Positions 25,345 through 33,495 of a DNA stretch of 33,656 bases are shown one piece after another; positions within the stretch are counted from its first letter, which is position 1; each line of letters opens with the position of its first letter. A program made the position numbers and the translations under genes. Under the pieces are notes generated by a model. It was not told where the DNA came from. It saw nothing but the letters and a program-made list of their open reading frames with translations, and did not search any database. This stretch comes from Symploca sp. SIO1C2 (GTDB taxonomy: Bacteria; Cyanobacteriota; Cyanobacteriia; Cyanobacteriales; Coleofasciculaceae), in assembly GCA_010672925.1 (NCBI GenBank), contig JAAHFP010000059.1:1-33656 (forward strand), read 5' to 3'.

Positions 25345-25422
25345 AGAAGGAATGAAGCATTTATCCTAGTTTTGGGTACTTGCATCCCCCTACGGTTTAA
25401 AGTTCAACCTTTACTCGAGGGG

Positions 25423-26490
25423 TTAAGATTGGTCTCCGTTTTGAGTTTGGTCGGTTTTTGGTTTGACTGAACCTGGGTTATCGCGGTTCATCAAAATATT
25501 TTGGAAGTTATCCAAAGTAAAGTAATCGGTTTTGAAGTTGATTTCTACTTCACCGTGTACTTGAGTGCTAGATGTAGTTGTGGCAGCACTTTGCACTTGG
25601 GCTGTCGAAACTGAAATTTTTGTATTTCTCTTACTATTGCCATAGCCGCCTCCAAACATACCGAGGAAGCCACCCATGCCAATTGTGCGACTGCGAAGTT
25701 CCTGCTTATTTTGTTGGGCAGCATCGCCTTTGCGAATTTGCTCTTGAGCAGTAATTTGGAAATCTAGGCTGGCTTTAACTTTTCCATTATCAACGACTAA
25801 GCGCGTCACCCCCATAAGCAACATTTCTTCCAACAACTGTTGGTGTTGCCTTACCAATTGCAATTTAGCTTGTAAGATTTCGCCGCGAATATCTTCGCTG
25901 TTAGTATCGACAGCGTTACCGTTGGCATCTCCCAGGCTAATTTGGCTACTAGTATTGCTAGTACTGCCCCCATCCAAGCTGCCAAGATTGCCAGAACCAA
26001 GTAAGTTTCCACCTAAATTACTACTACCAATAATTTGGAAGCGGTCAGGTTGATTTTCTGCTAAAAAGGCATAAGCAGTGGCATCATCAACAGTATCAAT
26101 AAACTTGCTGGCCGGTTGGGTAATGCGATCAACTAAGTCAGCGTAGGAGTCCATTTGCTCCTGAGTGACTTGTAAGTTGGCGTCGAATACCCCTTTGAGC
26201 AAGTCTTTGACGAATTGAGGAAAATCGACTTGGCGCATCGTCCTGCCAGCAATTGCGCCTTGTTGATCGATGCGGCGATTTAAGTGGCGATTATCATTAA
26301 TTAAGTCTCCAGCAGCCATGGCATTAACCAATTGTTTCTGTCGCGACAATTTTTCAGTTAATTCGCCAACGCGATGTTTGTAAAGCGCAAACTGTTCCTT
26401 TTCGCGTTTCTTACGAAATCCCGGGTCTCTACCCAGTTCTCTTCGAGCCATCGCCCGCGCTTGTTCATCAATGCTTAACTCGTTCGACAT
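25423..26490 (-). CDS. Unknown protein, helical N-terminus and beta C-terminus
   Basis: A 355-residue soluble, highly charged protein. The N-terminal about 155 residues are helical (RRELGRDPGFRKKREKEQF; KHRVGELTEKLSRQKQLV). A Gly/Ser/Asn linker is followed by a helix (LQAKLQLVRQHQQLLEEMLLMG) and paired strands VTRLVVDNGKVKASLDFQI and VHGEVEINFKTDYF separated by a Gly-rich loop (GMGGFLGMFGGGYG). The helix-then-strand C-terminal part resembles DUF2589-like domains in general plan. Possibly oligomeric. It sits between two other unknown large proteins in the same transcription unit. No function assigned. Confidence 0.6.
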   Translation of the reverse strand: MSNELSIDEQARAMARRELGRDPGFRKKREKEQFALYKHRVGELTEKLSRQKQLVNAMAAGDLINDNRHLNRRIDQQGAIAGRTMRQVDFPQFVKDLLKGVFDANLQVTQEQMDSYADLVDRITQPASKFIDTVDDATAYAFLAENQPDRFQIIGSSNLGGNLLGSGNLGSLDGGSTSNTSSQISLGDANGNAVDTNSEDIRGEILQAKLQLVRQHQQLLEEMLLMGVTRLVVDNGKVKASLDFQITAQEQIRKGDAAQQNKQELRSRTIGMGGFLGMFGGGYGNSKRNTKISVSTAQVQSAATTTSSTQVHGEVEINFKTDYFTLDNFQNILMNRDNPGSVKPKTDQTQNGDQS

Positions 26491-26714
26491 AGTTTGTTTA
26501 TCCCTAAAGTTTACTCGGGTAATCTCGACTGTGCATCAACTCTTTCAATATTTGTGTGCCTCAAATATTGCTTGAAGTAACAAGAATTAATTAACAAGTA
26601 GTAAGCAACAATCAAAGTAATAGGCACAAAAATCAATTCAAGTAGTAAATCTTACTTATTACTCTTGTTTCTGGATTTTTTGTGGACTGAAGTCCTACTA
26701 CTGCTTATTACTTA
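26491..26714. other. 224-base gap with AAGTAACAAG-like repeats
   Basis: AT-rich sequence with degenerate units like those at 25305 (26573-26600). No gene is seen. A possible place for an internal promoter or RNA processing site. Confidence 0.35.
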
Positions 26715-28505
26715 TTACCACCGATCAAACTCTTCGTTACTACCAACGCCAGTGCTAGCCAAGTTATCGAATTCAAAATCGTCGTCATCCATATTGCCCT
26801 GTTTAATGTCGTAAGCGACAAAGTTTGCTCCGCCATTACCCATACGTGGGCTATTAGAAGGATGTCTAGAGGGTAAAGATCTTGGTGAGTGATTGTAGTG
26901 CTTACCGTTGAGAGTTTCCCGCGCTAAAACCCAGGCTTCTACAGAAGTGAGCAGTTGATCAAACTGGCTAGATTTAACAGCATTCTCGTTAAAGTTGGCG
27001 ATCCATTCAAAGATTTTGTTCCCATCTACAGCTAGGGTTTTAATAGTTTCGGTATTGGGAGCTTTACCGAATTCCTCTTTAGCAATGCGTTCGATAGTAT
27101 TCCACAGACTTTCACGTTTACCGCCGTAATAGCTACGAACATCGTCACTATTAACAATTTCCATCGCTTCTTGGAGGTGGTTGTAATCTTCTGTGACTTG
27201 CAAATGAGCCATACCCGTCATATAGTCACTGAGATTGTATTGCAAATCTTCTGTAACTTCATAGATGCGAGTGTTTCTCACACCGCTTTCTTGCCAGGTA
27301 TTCCAGTAAGCTTTGCGTTCGGTTTTGTGGATATATCTCATTACCTCGGAAATCAACTGTTCCCACAAAGTGGTAAAATCACTGTTGACTGCCATGCGTG
27401 AGAGCACTTGTCCATTACCTTTGTTGAGAACCCGCTTGTAGAGCATAGCTCGTTCTTCGGGGGTTGAGCGCTCGCTGCGACGCTTATGAAACCGGTACAA
27501 TGCTGAAGCTGTATCACCATCGGGAATGTCAAGCAACCCACTCGCCCAACGCAAAACTAGAGCATTCGCTATATCGAAAACCTGCATCACCTCACCAACA
27601 CAATAGATGTAGTCGAGGGCTCCAGCAGCCAAGATGTTATTTTTAGATATCCGTTCATTCTCGATAGATTCAAAGCGATCAACGGAAAAATCCCAGGTAT
27701 TTTCAAAGTCTTTAGAAGAATAAACGAGATCGATCGGATCTTCAGAATCGCTAGCCCCGGTTTGGGCGTAGTTATAGGCTAGGATAAAATATTTATCGTA
27801 ATCGCCTTCGTTATAACTGTCCTCATCAATCGTCACCTCAAGTTCAACGAGACGATCCAGCATTTTCTCTTTAATGCTGTCCGTGAACTTACTCGAATCG
27901 ATATCTGTTTGCCTTCCAATAAACTCATCAAGATAATAGTACAAAAGGCCGCGTTCGTTAATCGTGTCGAGTATTTCTTCGACTGCGGGTTCAACTTCCC
28001 CTGATATAATTGGAAGCCCACTGTCTTCAATCAAATCATCGAGTATCTGCCACTTATTGTCCCCCAGATCAATAGAGCTGATGTGTTTGTCCAGGCAAAC
28101 TAGACCGAACATTTGTCCGTAAAAACGAGTTAGTGGGTTTTCTTGGACGTAGCGCAAGACTGCGTTGTACATTGAGTCTTCGTCAATCGAACCCTCTTGG
28201 TACGCCAAGTAAATCATCCCCGCGTAGATAGTTGTACTAGAGAGCAACAGTTGTACAACATAGTCTAGAGAAGTATCGTTAAGATTCTCAGTGACTTGGG
28301 ATACGACGCCAGTCAATGATTCTGAGATGATGACTCCCTTAGCACCATCGACTGTCGTGATACTAACGGTGGAGAATGTCTCCGTGTAGAATGTGGTTTC
28401 GTAGTAAGATTCTACTGCTTCTAGTGCCTGGGTTGCGTAATCATCAAGGGTGACGCTTGGGGCATTAATTGCTAAAACGGCATCGACAGAACTGGTTGTT
28501 ACCAT
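26715..28505 (-). CDS. Large unknown acidic protein ending in an EFDRW motif
   Basis: A 596-residue soluble acidic protein with a strong ribosome binding site (AAGGAG, eight bases before ATG 28505). The sequence is mostly helical after a Thr/Ser-rich start (YYETTFYTETFSTVSITT). A disordered tail from about 545 (Asn/Ser/Arg-rich, then DDDDFEFDNLAS) ends exactly in NEEFDRW. The tail motif matches the FDEFDR motifs in the membrane scaffold and PAD of the same cluster, suggesting a common binding partner. No known domain recognised. Possibly the main structural or regulatory subunit of the system. Confidence 0.6.
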   Translation of the reverse strand: MVTTSSVDAVLAINAPSVTLDDYATQALEAVESYYETTFYTETFSTVSITTVDGAKGVIISESLTGVVSQVTENLNDTSLDYVVQLLLSSTTIYAGMIYLAYQEGSIDEDSMYNAVLRYVQENPLTRFYGQMFGLVCLDKHISSIDLGDNKWQILDDLIEDSGLPIISGEVEPAVEEILDTINERGLLYYYLDEFIGRQTDIDSSKFTDSIKEKMLDRLVELEVTIDEDSYNEGDYDKYFILAYNYAQTGASDSEDPIDLVYSSKDFENTWDFSVDRFESIENERISKNNILAAGALDYIYCVGEVMQVFDIANALVLRWASGLLDIPDGDTASALYRFHKRRSERSTPEERAMLYKRVLNKGNGQVLSRMAVNSDFTTLWEQLISEVMRYIHKTERKAYWNTWQESGVRNTRIYEVTEDLQYNLSDYMTGMAHLQVTEDYNHLQEAMEIVNSDDVRSYYGGKRESLWNTIERIAKEEFGKAPNTETIKTLAVDGNKIFEWIANFNENAVKSSQFDQLLTSVEAWVLARETLNGKHYNHSPRSLPSRHPSNSPRMGNGGANFVAYDIKQGNMDDDDFEFDNLASTGVGSNEEFDRW

Positions 28506-28585
28506 GACTTTGCTCCTTTAGTTAGGTGTGCGATTGGCTGAATTCTTGCTTAAAATTGAGATTTTCTACACTGCTAGTTATCCGT

Positions 28586-30115
28586 CTAGGATTCGCTGCC
28601 GGTAAGACTAGCAACTACCCCGATGACGCTAATAGGACTCTCTGCTGTTGACTCTTCATCTTCGTCGGTGTTGCCATCAGAAGCGACAACGTCGGCAGCC
28701 ACTTCGAGGAGGCTACTGCTGGTGTCACTAATACTGTTAGTCGTAGTAGTGGTAGTATCAGAGGCTTCCAACACAGTTTCAGTGGATTGGGAAACTTTGT
28801 AATCGATGTACCGCTTCAAAATCTGGGCGAGTTCGTCATGGTCTTGAGGTGCCTCTCGCAGCTGAGCGATCCAAATGTCATCTCCTCCCTGAGAGGTCTC
28901 TATCCCAGATATATTACCAGCTGTGATGCCCGTTAAGTATAGACTGCCGTTGGAACCGACGCTCATATTGTAGGCAGCATCGCTATTATCGTCAGACGAG
29001 TTGATTTGTTTGAGCCAAACTTGCTCTCCCGTATAGGCATTGTACTTGGCAACCAGAGCATCACGGGAAGTGACTGCCTCTAAATCACCGAACTGACCGT
29101 CAGTCCATCCTCCGATATACACACCGCCGTTGTTATCGACCGAAATTCCCCGCATCCAGACATCAAAGGTGTCAGCGACATCGCCAAATTGGTCGAGCCA
29201 AACCTGTTCTCCCGTACTTGTCTGAAATTTTGCGATCCATGCCTGATAGTTATTGTACGATGTGGCCAAGTCAAATTCTTTTAAGTTACCATAGGTAAAA
29301 CCAGTCGCGTAAACGCCACCACTGTCATCGACGGCAACGCCTATAGCTCTTTCTTGGTTGTCGCCTGTGCTACTCAATGACTGGCTCCACTGATACACCC
29401 CATCACTGCTGTATTTGGTAATCCAAATATCCTCTAGGTCTTCAGATTCGACTGTGCTATAGCCAACTGCATAGACATTACCGCTGACATCGACTGTGAG
29501 ATCCCTACTGTAGCTTTCACTCCCATCGCTACCGAATTGCTCAATCCAATTGAGCTCCGGGTCTGTACTCAATTTGGCAATCCAAGCATCTAATGTGCCA
29601 GTAGTCTCCTTCGGATCGCCATCTGGTGAGAGCATCGAGCCTGCCGTAAAGCCAGTCACATACAAATAACCGTTGCCATCTTTCCCAATAGAGTGGGGTC
29701 TTTGAGCAGCATCATCTTTAGACTCAAAGTTGTAAGTCCATTCTTGATCTCCGGTGTCAAGGTTGAATTTGATTACCGAAGTTTTTCCGGTCGCATCTGC
29801 CTCTGTCAGATCATCTGTACCTATTTGAATCAGCACGTAAACGCCATCATCGTCTACAGCAAGATCGCGACCCATGGAATTTTCTTCAGATTCTTCCCCA
29901 TGGCTGAGTTGTTGGAGCCAGATTTGCTCTCCCGATTTGGCATAGAATTTACCAACCCAGGGATTCCAATAGCTACTCGCGCTACCGTCGGACAAGTCAC
30001 CCCCCACATATCCACAGACATAGATGTACTTGTTGTCGCTATCCATAACAACTGCAAAACTTTTATCGTCTTCAGATGTTCCCAGTTGTTGAAGCCAATC
30101 GATTTCTGCTTGCAT
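28586..30115 (-). CDS. SBBP-repeat beta-propeller-like protein
   Basis: A 509-residue protein with GAGGT before ATG 30115. It has about seven repeats of 45-60 residues, each with W-(L/I)-x-Q-(F/L)-G near the start, a run of charged residues with Asp, and a (V/I)Y-(V/A/I)-(T/G/V)-G-(Y/F/W)-(T/V) strand: the bacterial SBBP repeat, expected to fold as a beta propeller. There is no signal peptide, unusual for SBBP proteins, which are mostly secreted. The C-terminal about 75 residues are Thr/Ser/acidic and disordered. Only three bases separate its start from the stop of the subtilase, so the two are co-translated; propeller plus protease may form a recognition-and-cleavage pair. Confidence 0.85.
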   Translation of the reverse strand: MQAEIDWLQQLGTSEDDKSFAVVMDSDNKYIYVCGYVGGDLSDGSASSYWNPWVGKFYAKSGEQIWLQQLSHGEESEENSMGRDLAVDDDGVYVLIQIGTDDLTEADATGKTSVIKFNLDTGDQEWTYNFESKDDAAQRPHSIGKDGNGYLYVTGFTAGSMLSPDGDPKETTGTLDAWIAKLSTDPELNWIEQFGSDGSESYSRDLTVDVSGNVYAVGYSTVESEDLEDIWITKYSSDGVYQWSQSLSSTGDNQERAIGVAVDDSGGVYATGFTYGNLKEFDLATSYNNYQAWIAKFQTSTGEQVWLDQFGDVADTFDVWMRGISVDNNGGVYIGGWTDGQFGDLEAVTSRDALVAKYNAYTGEQVWLKQINSSDDNSDAAYNMSVGSNGSLYLTGITAGNISGIETSQGGDDIWIAQLREAPQDHDELAQILKRYIDYKVSQSTETVLEASDTTTTTTNSISDTSSSLLEVAADVVASDGNTDEDEESTAESPISVIGVVASLTGSES

Positions 30116-30118
30116 GGT

Positions 30119-31420
30119 TTACCTCAGTTTGTAGTCTAATAACCGCAACGCATCGAGGAGATTGAGCTTGCCAAACCCTGCTTTGCGATGTTTGAAGTGT
30201 GGATCTACCTTATCGGCTGTTTGTTGGAGCAAATATTTAATGGCTTGATCGCCCAATTCTATTCCTGCCTTAATCAAGGCATAAGATTTCAGCAACGCCA
30301 CTGCTCCAGCTACGAAAGGTGCAGCGTGAGAAGTTCCCGTAGAAAAGGCATAATTGTTTTCCAGATAACTACTGTAAATATCAGTTCCCGGTGCAACGAA
30401 ATCCACTTGTTTTCCGTAGGTAGAAAAGGGAGCAACTCGATTAAGTTCATCGATTGCGCCGACAGTAATTACATGAGGTAAAGCACCTGGATAGTAAGAC
30501 TCTTCCTTACCATCGTTTCCCGAGGCTGCTACTAACGTGACACCTTTGCGTTGGGCATAATCTACAACTTCTTGATGGGGCAATCCACCTCCCGTACTTT
30601 TAACACCCAAACTCATGTTAATGACGTCTGCACCATGATCAATTGCCCATTTAATCCCGACATTGATATTATCAATTAACCCTGAACCGACGCGCTTATT
30701 GCCTTTTTTCATTGCCCCCAAAACCCGCACCGGCAAAACTCTACATTGGGGAACCACACCCGGTGGCATTTGCATACCTTTGGCTGCGATAATCCCAGCA
30801 ACATGAGTTCCGTGTCCGACTTCATCATCCGGCTTGTCATCAAACCCTAAAAAGTCACCGACAAATTGCCCCGCACCGTTGATAATATCGACGAAATCGT
30901 ATCCCGGTAGAAGTGCATCTGCCAATTCCGGATGATCGAGATCGATACCAGTATCGAGAACCGCCACCGTTACGCGATGGTCTCCACTGGTAAACAATTC
31001 GTGGGCGCCGGGAACCCCAATTGTTTGACGCGATCGCGCCCCAGTTCCCACACTCATTTGCGTTGCTTGCAATTCCGGCAAGTCCGCATAACCAATGTCC
31101 CCAATGGTAGCGGATTCCACAATTGGAAGTTGGGATAAATCCCGCACAAGTGCAGAGGGCACCTTCCGATTGTGCTGTGCAATAAGACGGTAGATACGAT
31201 GGAATCCACAGTCGCTTTCGCTATGACTCCATTGGCGATCAGCACTATCGTATTCTCTTGTCACCCAAACGGGAAATTTGTAGCGGTCTAAAACTGCATC
31301 CACATCAGGATGTAATTGCGTTTTTACTAACTCCCTCTTGACAATAAATTGTTGCCAGTGAGGAATAATTATATTATTTGTAGACAGATGTTCTAGCTTC
31401 AGACGGATGTGCCATTTCAT
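30119..31420 (-). CDS. Subtilisin-like S8 serine protease, no signal peptide
   Basis: A 433-residue protein counted from ATG 31420, which has GGGAGG ten bases upstream; a TTG at 31447 is less likely. The catalytic triad is complete: D156 in VLDTGID, H203 in GHGTHVAGI, S364 in GTSHAAPF, with the oxyanion Asn in AASGND. About 140 residues precede the catalytic domain and may act as a prodomain or binding region. Typical secretion signals are absent, so it is probably cytosolic or exported by a non-Sec route. As first gene of the twelve-gene cluster it may process downstream proteins, for example by removing disordered extensions; that is inference. Confidence 0.93.
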   Translation of the reverse strand: MKWHIRLKLEHLSTNNIIIPHWQQFIVKRELVKTQLHPDVDAVLDRYKFPVWVTREYDSADRQWSHSESDCGFHRIYRLIAQHNRKVPSALVRDLSQLPIVESATIGDIGYADLPELQATQMSVGTGARSRQTIGVPGAHELFTSGDHRVTVAVLDTGIDLDHPELADALLPGYDFVDIINGAGQFVGDFLGFDDKPDDEVGHGTHVAGIIAAKGMQMPPGVVPQCRVLPVRVLGAMKKGNKRVGSGLIDNINVGIKWAIDHGADVINMSLGVKSTGGGLPHQEVVDYAQRKGVTLVAASGNDGKEESYYPGALPHVITVGAIDELNRVAPFSTYGKQVDFVAPGTDIYSSYLENNYAFSTGTSHAAPFVAGAVALLKSYALIKAGIELGDQAIKYLLQQTADKVDPHFKHRKAGFGKLNLLDALRLLDYKLR

Positions 31421-32140
31421 GGCGTCCCTGCCTCCCGTTTGGAACAATCTTTTTGAATTATGACACCATTATATTATTCGTTTTATGCACGTAATAATTT
31501 GTCATACATTATTGACAGTATTAGAGAGTTTAAAGCTTTATCAGGCAAGAGTTTTACATGATTTCACCAACATGTATTTCCCCTATTGCATTGTCTTTTT
31601 TTTGCATTAAATACCTAAAAAAAGAAACTTTTATGAAAGAATATCCTGTATTTTTAGGTTAGACAAGTACTTATATGCTTGTTTATAAATTAGCAAATAA
31701 TTATTACTATATATAGATTTTTCATATTAAATCCGCTTTGAATAACCCCGTTTTCAGCAAACCTCTAAATCTTTTATATACCGGCTATAGTGCGTCTCTA
31801 CAATGTGGACATAACGGGTTTGTTGATACCGGATTTGGTATTACTTAGGGCTTGCTGCATAAGTAGGTTAGCTATGCCAAACAAAGCTTTGATATCAATA
31901 ATTTTTTCCGAATAAACGCTGTGTCAAATTTCTTGACACCTAATACCTAAAACCCAATGGTGACAATTTGAAAGGTCGTGTGTTGTTTCAAGTACTATAT
32001 ATAGGGTTTGATAATTCAAAAAACGCTATATAAGTAAAAACCAAAGGGCTAAAAAAATTTATATTCTCAATTCGACCTTCGACCTTCCCTTGGCAACGAC
32101 ATTTTTGCTTTAACTTGTCACCAATGCCTCAAGCCTTATA
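31421..32140. other. 720-base AT-rich upstream region of the cluster
   Basis: No convincing gene in either strand. Very AT-rich, with partly degraded dispersed repeats: ACCGGATTTGGTATTA near 31828, resembling 11735-11751, and GGCTTGCTGCATAAGT near 31850, resembling 25292. These look like old element ends. The region must hold the main promoter for the minus-strand cluster. Confidence 0.5.
31468..31473 (-). promoter_or_regulatory. Possible -10 box for the cluster
   Basis: On the minus strand this is a perfect TATAAT, 48 bases before the subtilase start codon. A weak -35 candidate (TATTAC) lies 17 bases upstream of it. The surrounding AT-richness lowers the significance. Confidence 0.3.
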
Positions 32141-32262
32141 TCAAGTTCGGTTGAATACTTACACTTCGGTGGCAATAAGGCAGAGGGCAGAAGGCAGAGG
32201 GCAGAAGGGAAGAAAGAAGGTTGCAAGGGAGAAGGGAATTATAAGTGATTATCCGAACTTGA
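32141..32262 (-). mobile_element. MITE-like element, copy 2 (right border of the 20-kb block)
   Basis: 122 bp, the inverted counterpart of 11774-11895, with the same TCAAGTTCGG / CCGAACTTGA ends and the same interior heptamer-like GCAGAGGGCAGAAG stretch. Flanks read TTATA and TATTA, compatible with insertion at TA. It lies in front of the cluster, about 720 bases upstream of the subtilase. Confidence 0.7.
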
Positions 32263-32289
32263 TATTACCTACCACCTGCCACCTACTAC

Positions 32290-32811
32290 CTATTCAATAT
32301 TTCGCTCCACAATAGCAATATTCCACTGACCTAACTGACTCGTTTCATAAGCCACATAGCGTCCATCACCACTGATTGTTGGATGTCGTACAGAACCTTT
32401 GACACCAGCAGTCAGAAGTCTTGAGCTTTGTTTGTTTCGGTCGTACACTAGAATGTCTGTTTTACCTCGTTCGCTGGAAACATAGACAATAAAACGACCA
32501 TCACTACTCAATGCTGGTTGATCTTGGCTAGAGTCACGGCGATTAAGATTGGGCAAATCAACTAGACGCTTTTGTTGCAAATCGTACAGAAAGATATCTC
32601 GGCTACGATTGCGATCGGAAGCAAAAGCAAGGTAACGACCATCGCTACTGTAAGCTGGAGATTCATCAGCTCTTTGGCTATTGATTCCACCTGAAAGAAT
32701 TTGTGGTGGTGAATTAAACTGGTTAACGCAGCTGCTAGTGAGAAGTAGGAGGCAGAAGGCAGGAGGCAGGAGGCAGGAGGCAGGAGGTAAGAGAGAAGGA
32801 TTTTCTTTCAT
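32290..32811 (-). CDS. TolB-like (PD40) lipoprotein 1
   Basis: A 173-residue protein from ATG 32811. The export signal runs LLPPASCLLPPAFCLLLLTS to a lipobox Cys, and much of it is encoded by a 7-bp DNA repeat. The mature part has three PD40/TolB-type blades: DESPAYSSDGRYLAFASDR, DQPALSSDGRFIVYVSSER and RHPTISGDGRYVAYETS. Three blades are too few for a closed propeller, so it may dimerise or work with the tandem paralogue at 32891. It probably sits on the outer face of a membrane. The exact role is unknown. Confidence 0.78.
   Translation of the reverse strand: MKENPSLLPPASCLLPPAFCLLLLTSSCVNQFNSPPQILSGGINSQRADESPAYSSDGRYLAFASDRNRSRDIFLYDLQQKRLVDLPNLNRRDSSQDQPALSSDGRFIVYVSSERGKTDILVYDRNKQSSRLLTAGVKGSVRHPTISGDGRYVAYETSQLGQWNIAIVERNIE
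32746..32788. repeat. Heptamer array AGGAGGC inside the TolB-like lipoprotein 1 gene
   Basis: About five to six copies of the 7-bp unit with one variant (AGAAGGC). Read on the minus strand the array encodes Leu/Pro/Ala/Cys-rich residues of the signal peptide. One unit gained or lost would shift the frame. Confidence 0.75.
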
Positions 32812-32827
32812 CAGGGTCAAAAAAATT

Positions 32828-32872
32828 TATATTCCCAATTCTCAATTCCCAATTCTCAATTCTCAATTCCCG
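32828..32872. repeat. Heptamer array CAATTCT/CAATTCC between the lipoprotein genes
   Basis: Six degenerate copies of CAATTCT/CAATTCC occupy most of the 80-base gap between the two TolB-like genes. Confidence 0.7.
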
Positions 32873-32890
32873 TCATCAATGCCCCACTCC

Positions 32891-33421
32891 CTAAAAAAGT
32901 TTCGGCAAATCAAGTGGTTTCCCAGAGCGGTTGTAAACAACAATATCCCATTGACCATTCTCGCTAGATTCAAAAGCAATTCTACTACCATCCGCACTGA
33001 TAGTAGGATTGCGTACTTCAGCAGCAAGATTTTTTGTGAAGTTGCGTAACTGAAAGGTTTCCCGATTGTAGAGGTAGATGTCTGAGCGACCTTGACGACT
33101 AGCAGCAAATACAATGGTCTTACCATCTTCAGAAATTCCTGGGTGAGAAGCGATGACATCCAGAGAATTCAATCCCGGTAAATCAATCAAACGTCGCTCA
33201 GTGGCATCATACAGATAAATATCCTGACTATTGCGTCGGTCAGAGACAAAAACAATATACCGCCTAGACAAGTGGGGAGTTAATTCTGAGGCGGTACTAT
33301 TCAAGCCTCGTCCTGCTGCATCAAAAGGAAAATTTAATACACGGGCAGAACTCCCACAACTTGTTAACCAACTTGCAAGGAATAATAGTATAAATTTGTC
33401 TATCAGCCTAGGGAAGAGCAT
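32891..33421 (-). CDS. TolB-like (PD40) lipoprotein 2
   Basis: A 176-residue protein; ATG 33421 is chosen because it starts a clean lipoprotein signal (MLFPRLIDKFILLFLASWLTSC), while the upstream extension is repeat-derived. Three PD40 blades follow: TPHLSRRYIVFVSDRRNSQDIYLYD, HPGISEDGKTIVFAASRQGRSDIYLYN and NPTISADGSRIAFESSENGQWDIVVYN in part. It is a clear tandem duplicate of the downstream gene at 32290. Likely anchored at a membrane; specific role unknown. Confidence 0.8.
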   Translation of the reverse strand: MLFPRLIDKFILLFLASWLTSCGSSARVLNFPFDAAGRGLNSTASELTPHLSRRYIVFVSDRRNSQDIYLYDATERRLIDLPGLNSLDVIASHPGISEDGKTIVFAASRQGRSDIYLYNRETFQLRNFTKNLAAEVRNPTISADGSRIAFESSENGQWDIVVYNRSGKPLDLPKLF

Positions 33422-33425
33422 CTTG

Positions 33426-33461
33426 GAGAATTGAGAATTGAGAATTGAGAATTGAGAATTG
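33426..33461. repeat. Heptamer array GAGAATT upstream of TolB-like lipoprotein 2
   Basis: Five perfect 7-bp units directly before the start codon at 33421. They may affect ribosome binding, since no other ribosome binding site is seen there. Confidence 0.8.
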
Positions 33462-33495
33462 ATTTTTGCTTTCCTAGGATGGGTGTGTTGTAACA

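Noticed and set aside
11972-31420. Cluster as an extracellular contractile injection system
   Set aside because: No sheath, tube, baseplate, spike or AAA ATPase gene is seen; only effector-like and scaffold-like proteins.
31421-32140. A small RNA or riboswitch in the cluster's upstream region
   Set aside because: No conserved aptamer core or strong hairpin-plus-T-run could be recognised in this AT-rich stretch.
32115-32315. Open frame across MITE copy 2 (and the like-translated frame at 11667-11885)
   Set aside because: Both frames arise from the repeated element itself; too short for a transposase and with no conserved domain.
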